Assembly: GCA_018267965.1 (NCBI GenBank)
Contig: JAFDXK010000005.1
Coordinates: 525,809-589,808, forward strand
Origin: Bacteroidota bacterium
Lineage (GTDB): Bacteria > Bacteroidota > Bacteroidia > Chitinophagales > Chitinophagaceae
Direction: 5' to 3'
Length of the DNA: 64,000 nucleotides
The stretch's first letter is position 1. Each line of letters opens with the position of its first letter. Of the stretch, positions 60,958-64,000 are shown one piece after another. The notes beneath the pieces were generated by a model. That model ran no database searches. It saw only the letters and a program-made list of their open reading frames with translations, and had not been told where the DNA came from. A program made the translations under genes and the position numbers.

Positions 60958-62640
60958 ATGAAAGTATTCATATCACAACAGAATTATCATATTGGCAATT
61001 TTGAGGCTAATACTGCTAAAATAATTGCTGCCATCAGAGAGGCTAAACTGAATGGTGGTGATTTGATAGTGTTCTCTGAATTAGCTGTATGTGGTTATCC
61101 TCCGCGCGATTTTCTCGAATTTGACGATTTCATCACTCAATGCGAAAAAGCTATTGATGCTATACGAAAAGAAGCTGATGTTATTGGTGTAATTGTTGGT
61201 GCGCCATCTCGCAATCCGCAATCCGAAGGCAAAGACCTCTTTAACAGTGCCTACTTATTATATAACGAACAGGTAGCTGGCATTGCTCACAAAACACTAT
61301 TACCCAACTACGACATTTTTGATGAGTACCGGTACTTTGAACCTGCGTTTGAATGGAACACCGTAGAATTTAAAGGAAAACGAATAGCTCTTACTATCTG
61401 CGAAGACATATGGAATGTAGGTAACAACCCCATGTATCGTAGCAATCCGATGGATAAATTAATAGAGCAAAAACCTGATGTGATGATAAACATCAGTGCA
61501 TCTCCGTTTGATTACCTGCATGCAGAAGGCAGGCTGAGCATGATCAAGCAAAACGTTGCCCGTTACAGATTACCAATCATCTATTGTAATACTGTAGGTT
61601 CTCAAACAGAGATTGTTTTTGACGGTGGCTCTTTAGTAATGGACATGCATCAAAACGTGGTTACAGAACTTCCTTATTTTAAAGAATTACTTACTTCAGT
61701 GCATCTGAAAGATGACCGCACTTTTGAAGAACCAATATTGAAACACGCTGCGCAGATACCTCTTGCTGAATTTATGCCTGATGCATTGGATGATGATTAT
61801 GACATAGACGAAATACATAATGCACTCGTATTGGGCATACAGGATTACTTCTCAAAAATGGGCTTTACAAAGGCTATTGTAGCATCGTCGGGAGGCATAG
61901 ACAGTGCAGTGGTCTTAGCGCTGGCCTGCGAAGCTTTAGGCGCTCAAAATGTGAGGGCGTTATTGATGCCGTCTCAGTTTTCTACTACTCACTCTGTGAG
62001 CGATGCAGAACAGCTTTCCAAAAACTTAAATAGCCAATACGACATACTACCCATAAAAAACATCTTTGAAAGTTTTGAAGATACACTGCAACCTGTATTC
62101 AAAGATTTACCTTTTAGTGTTGCAGAAGAAAATCTGCAATCGCGTATACGGGGTGCTTTAGTTATGGCTTTATCGAATAAGTTCGGCTGTATACTATTAA
62201 ACACATCAAACAAAAGCGAGCTTGCCACAGGTTATGGTACATTGTACGGAGATATGGCAGGAGGCTTAGGTGTATTGGGCGATGTGTATAAAGTACAGGT
62301 ATACGCTCTGGCACGTTATATCAATAGAAATGGCACCATCATACCTGAAAATATTATTACCAAAGCACCGTCAGCAGAACTAAGACCGGGACAAAAAGAT
62401 AGTGATAGCTTGCCTGATTATAACATTCTTGATGCTGTTTTATATCAATACATTGAAAGAAGAAAAGGTCCTAATGAAATTGTTGATATGGGCTACGATG
62501 CAGCTTTAGTTTCCCGCATCCTGAAGATGGTGAACACAAATGAATATAAGCGCAACCAGTTCTGCCCTATTATTCGTGTATCACCAAAAGCATTTGGCAT
62601 CGGGCGCAGGGTACCCATCGTAGGTAAATACTTATCATAA
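60958..62640 (+). CDS. nadE: Glutamine-dependent NAD+ synthetase
   Basis: 560 aa. Nitrilase-type glutaminase domain (residues 1-270) with Glu in FSELAVCGYPPRDF, Lys in HKTLLPNYD and the nucleophilic Cys in LTICEDIWN. The synthetase domain (from about 275) has the ATP loop SSGGIDSA (about 304-311) and the motif GYGTLYGDMAGGL. It converts deamido-NAD to NAD using glutamine. Both active sites are complete. Confidence 0.96.
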   Translation: MKVFISQQNYHIGNFEANTAKIIAAIREAKLNGGDLIVFSELAVCGYPPRDFLEFDDFITQCEKAIDAIRKEADVIGVIVGAPSRNPQSEGKDLFNSAYLLYNEQVAGIAHKTLLPNYDIFDEYRYFEPAFEWNTVEFKGKRIALTICEDIWNVGNNPMYRSNPMDKLIEQKPDVMINISASPFDYLHAEGRLSMIKQNVARYRLPIIYCNTVGSQTEIVFDGGSLVMDMHQNVVTELPYFKELLTSVHLKDDRTFEEPILKHAAQIPLAEFMPDALDDDYDIDEIHNALVLGIQDYFSKMGFTKAIVASSGGIDSAVVLALACEALGAQNVRALLMPSQFSTTHSVSDAEQLSKNLNSQYDILPIKNIFESFEDTLQPVFKDLPFSVAEENLQSRIRGALVMALSNKFGCILLNTSNKSELATGYGTLYGDMAGGLGVLGDVYKVQVYALARYINRNGTIIPENIITKAPSAELRPGQKDSDSLPDYNILDAVLYQYIERRKGPNEIVDMGYDAALVSRILKMVNTNEYKRNQFCPIIRVSPKAFGIGRRVPIVGKYLS

Positions 62641-62642
62641 AT

Positions 62643-62675
62643 AAAAAAGCGCCCTGGTCTGAGGCGCATTTTTTG
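62643..62675. terminator. Terminator after nadE
   Basis: GCGCC / GGCGC stem in an A-rich/T-rich context (AAAAAAGCGCC and GGCGCATTTTTT). It could work for both nadE and the minus-strand gene ending at 62701. Confidence 0.75.
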
Positions 62676-62700
62676 CTTGTATTAGTTTAGTTATTTTCAA

Positions 62701-63246
62701 TTACAGTTGAGTAGCAGTGTAAACTACATCTACAGTGTAAGTACCTGCAGGGTAAGCGAAACCAGGAGTAGCTTCATACATTACGCTGAACAATTGGTTG
62801 CCACCGTAAGTACAGTTGCTTAACATGTTAGCTGCACTGTTTGTAAGGCTTGTATAACCGCTGAATGTACCTGCGATAGTACCGCCTGTAGCATTAGCAC
62901 TTACCTTAGCAAACAATACGTTTGAAACCGGCATTACAGGAGCTGGAGTTGTTGTACCACTGTAAGTAAAGCTTGCATTGTTAGTTTTGATAGTTACGCC
63001 ATAAGCTTTGTTAGAACGTACTTTCAATTGCTGAGCAGAAGACTGAACACCGTTAGCGTAGTCATTTACTGTTGTGAAGTTCAGAGTAACAGCAGCACCT
63101 GTTGCAGTACCAGACCCAGTAAAAGTTAATTCGATGGCGTTGCTCAATGACAGGTTAACTGTTTGAGAAGCAGTGCTTGAAGCATTTTGAGCGTTAGCTG
63201 AGTAACCTACGATTGCTAAAGCTGCGATGGCGATGATCTTTTTCAT
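62701..63246 (-). CDS. Exported beta-sandwich protein, abundant-type surface or periplasmic protein
   Basis: 181 aa: signal peptide (MKKIIAIAALAIVGYSANAQ), then a Thr/Ala/Ser-rich beta protein (TVNLSLSNAIELTFTGSGT, VNDYANGVQSSAQQLKVRSNKAYGVTIKTNN, YPAGTYTVDVVYTATQL). This fold resembles fimbrial or surface-layer beta-sandwiches of Bacteroidota. There is one Cys and no known motif. The codon usage is biased to few codons per residue, as in highly expressed genes. Function unknown. Confidence 0.75.
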   Translation of the reverse strand: MKKIIAIAALAIVGYSANAQNASSTASQTVNLSLSNAIELTFTGSGTATGAAVTLNFTTVNDYANGVQSSAQQLKVRSNKAYGVTIKTNNASFTYSGTTTPAPVMPVSNVLFAKVSANATGGTIAGTFSGYTSLTNSAANMLSNCTYGGNQLFSVMYEATPGFAYPAGTYTVDVVYTATQL

Positions 63247-63447
63247 AATTGTTTGTTTTAAGTTGGTTTGTTGTTTGATTTGTTATTGTTTTCGTTTGTT
63301 GACACAAAGATGGGGATATGAAGCTCCATTAATGAAATAATCGACCTTTGTTAACCCCCGTTTTACAAGTGGTTAACCGCCCGTTAACAAATAAGAGCCG
63401 AAAAGCCTTAAAAACCGTAAATACAGGTACATTTATACTTAATCATT

Positions 63448-63915
63448 ATGAATAAGCAATACTCCTTTAAGACGGTTTGGCGACTTAAAGCACCTGTTAA
63501 AGAGGTTTGGGATACCATTTATGAGTCTGAAAGATGGCCCGAATGGTGGAGTAACGTATTAGAGGTTCATGAAACTGTCAAAGGTGACGATAATGGCATT
63601 GGCAGTATCAGGGAGTATACCCTGCGCAGCCCCATGCATTATACCTTGTTTTTCAGGCTAACCCTTACTGACAGAGTTGATTATCAGCTACTAAAAGGCA
63701 ATGCATCGGGCGAACTTGATGGTACGGGATCCTGGCATTTTAGAGAGGCTGACGGTGTTACAACTGTCGAGTGTCTTTGGAATGTAAGCACTACTGTATG
63801 GTGGATGAACAGCTTTGCATTTATATTGAAACCATTATTCCGTCTAAATCACAGCCTTGTAATGAAATCGGGCGGCATATGCCTGGCTCGAAAACTAAAT
63901 GCCGAAATGATATAA
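63448..63915 (+). CDS. SRPBCC-fold protein (polyketide cyclase/dehydrase-like)
   Basis: 155 aa. The N-terminal strand-helix pattern KTVWRLKAPVKEVWDTIYESERWPEWWSNV is the usual START/SRPBCC entry, and DGTGSWHFREADGVTTVECLWNVSTT fits the later strands. The fold binds hydrophobic ligands. Ligand unknown. A terminator follows. Confidence 0.85.
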   Translation: MNKQYSFKTVWRLKAPVKEVWDTIYESERWPEWWSNVLEVHETVKGDDNGIGSIREYTLRSPMHYTLFFRLTLTDRVDYQLLKGNASGELDGTGSWHFREADGVTTVECLWNVSTTVWWMNSFAFILKPLFRLNHSLVMKSGGICLARKLNAEMI

Positions 63916-63926
63916 GCCTTAAATAA

Positions 63927-63955
63927 ATAAACGCCCCTTGTGGGGCGTTTATATT
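63927..63955. terminator. Bidirectional terminator
   Basis: ATAAACGCCCC / GGGGCGTTTAT with a 4-nt loop TTGT, flanked by A/T-rich sequence. It separates the SRPBCC gene from the partial gene at the window end. Confidence 0.85.
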
Positions 63956-63975
63956 TATCATTTATACTTAAGAGA

Positions 63976-64000
63976 CTATCTGATTAAGGTCACATTACCC
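63976..64000 (-). CDS. Probable C-terminal end of a minus-strand gene, possibly T9SS-type
   Basis: Read from the window edge, the minus frame gives GNVTLIR and then TAG (63976-63978). A terminator lies just beyond, and the ending resembles the last residues of a T9SS sorting domain. Only seven codons are visible, so this is a weak call. Confidence 0.3.

Overview
The window is chromosomal DNA of a Bacteroidota member, most likely in the Chitinophagales (genus not determined). The evidence is: promoters of the TTTG-N19-TAnnTTTG type; several exported proteins with C-terminal type IX secretion (T9SS) sorting domains; a GldB homologue; bacillithiol deacetylase BshB1; DUF4294, DUF4295, DUF3078, DUF4349 and GEVED families; and an rpmB-rpmG-DUF4295 ribosomal operon. 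Coding density is high, GC is around 40 percent, and no prophage, CRISPR array, rRNA or transposase is visible.

Layout. 1-14 kb is mostly core: envelope lipoproteins, bshB1, ribosomal proteins L28/L33, a five-gene minus-strand operon (membrane protein, winged-helix regulator, CreD, DgkA, DUF1361) with two matching operator-like dyads, a tandem pair of amidase-fold proteins that lack the catalytic Glu, pyruvate dehydrogenase E2 and dnaX. 14.1-20.2 kb is an accessory, repeat-rich stretch: a family of about 60-bp nested-hairpin repeats (outer stem ATTGC/GCAAT, variable inner 8-bp stem) in alternating orientation, mixed with G/C-rich palindromes, GA tracts and a GTCCC/GGGAC inverted pair. They bracket single genes: a nucleoside-deoxyribosyltransferase/TIR-like protein and a GIY-YIG nuclease. 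A GC-rich RecA-like mobile-element ATPase lies between. 20-37 kb returns to ordinary genes: a GT-C/TPR membrane protein, M28 peptidase, beta-barrels, DUF4349, an SPL-family radical SAM protein, an AlkD-like protein, an RRM protein, a lipoprotein-MCE-thioredoxin operon, L31, a GlmU-like protein, TpiA and two tRNAs.

38.7-46.9 kb looks like a metal or redox module: an AraC regulator fused to an HMA-like Cys-x-x-Cys domain, an HMA-MauE membrane protein behind a direct-repeat site, a His/Met-rich outer-membrane protein, a two-component system, a GEVED T9SS protein and two CX4CH cytochrome c lipoproteins. TTAAG repeats with 10-bp spacing lie in front of both the kinase gene and the T9SS gene, which suggests that the two-component system controls itself and the surface/cytochrome genes. 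47-64 kb carries an ABC exporter, an M4 metalloprotease with a T9SS signal, trmN6-tsaD, scpA, gldB, nadE and smaller envelope genes.

The most unusual structure is the 14-20 kb repeat region, where inverted repeat pairs bracket single cargo genes and the stems show compensatory base changes. The shared regulatory sites and the degenerate amidase pair come next. All functional statements rest on motif reading; no database search was run.
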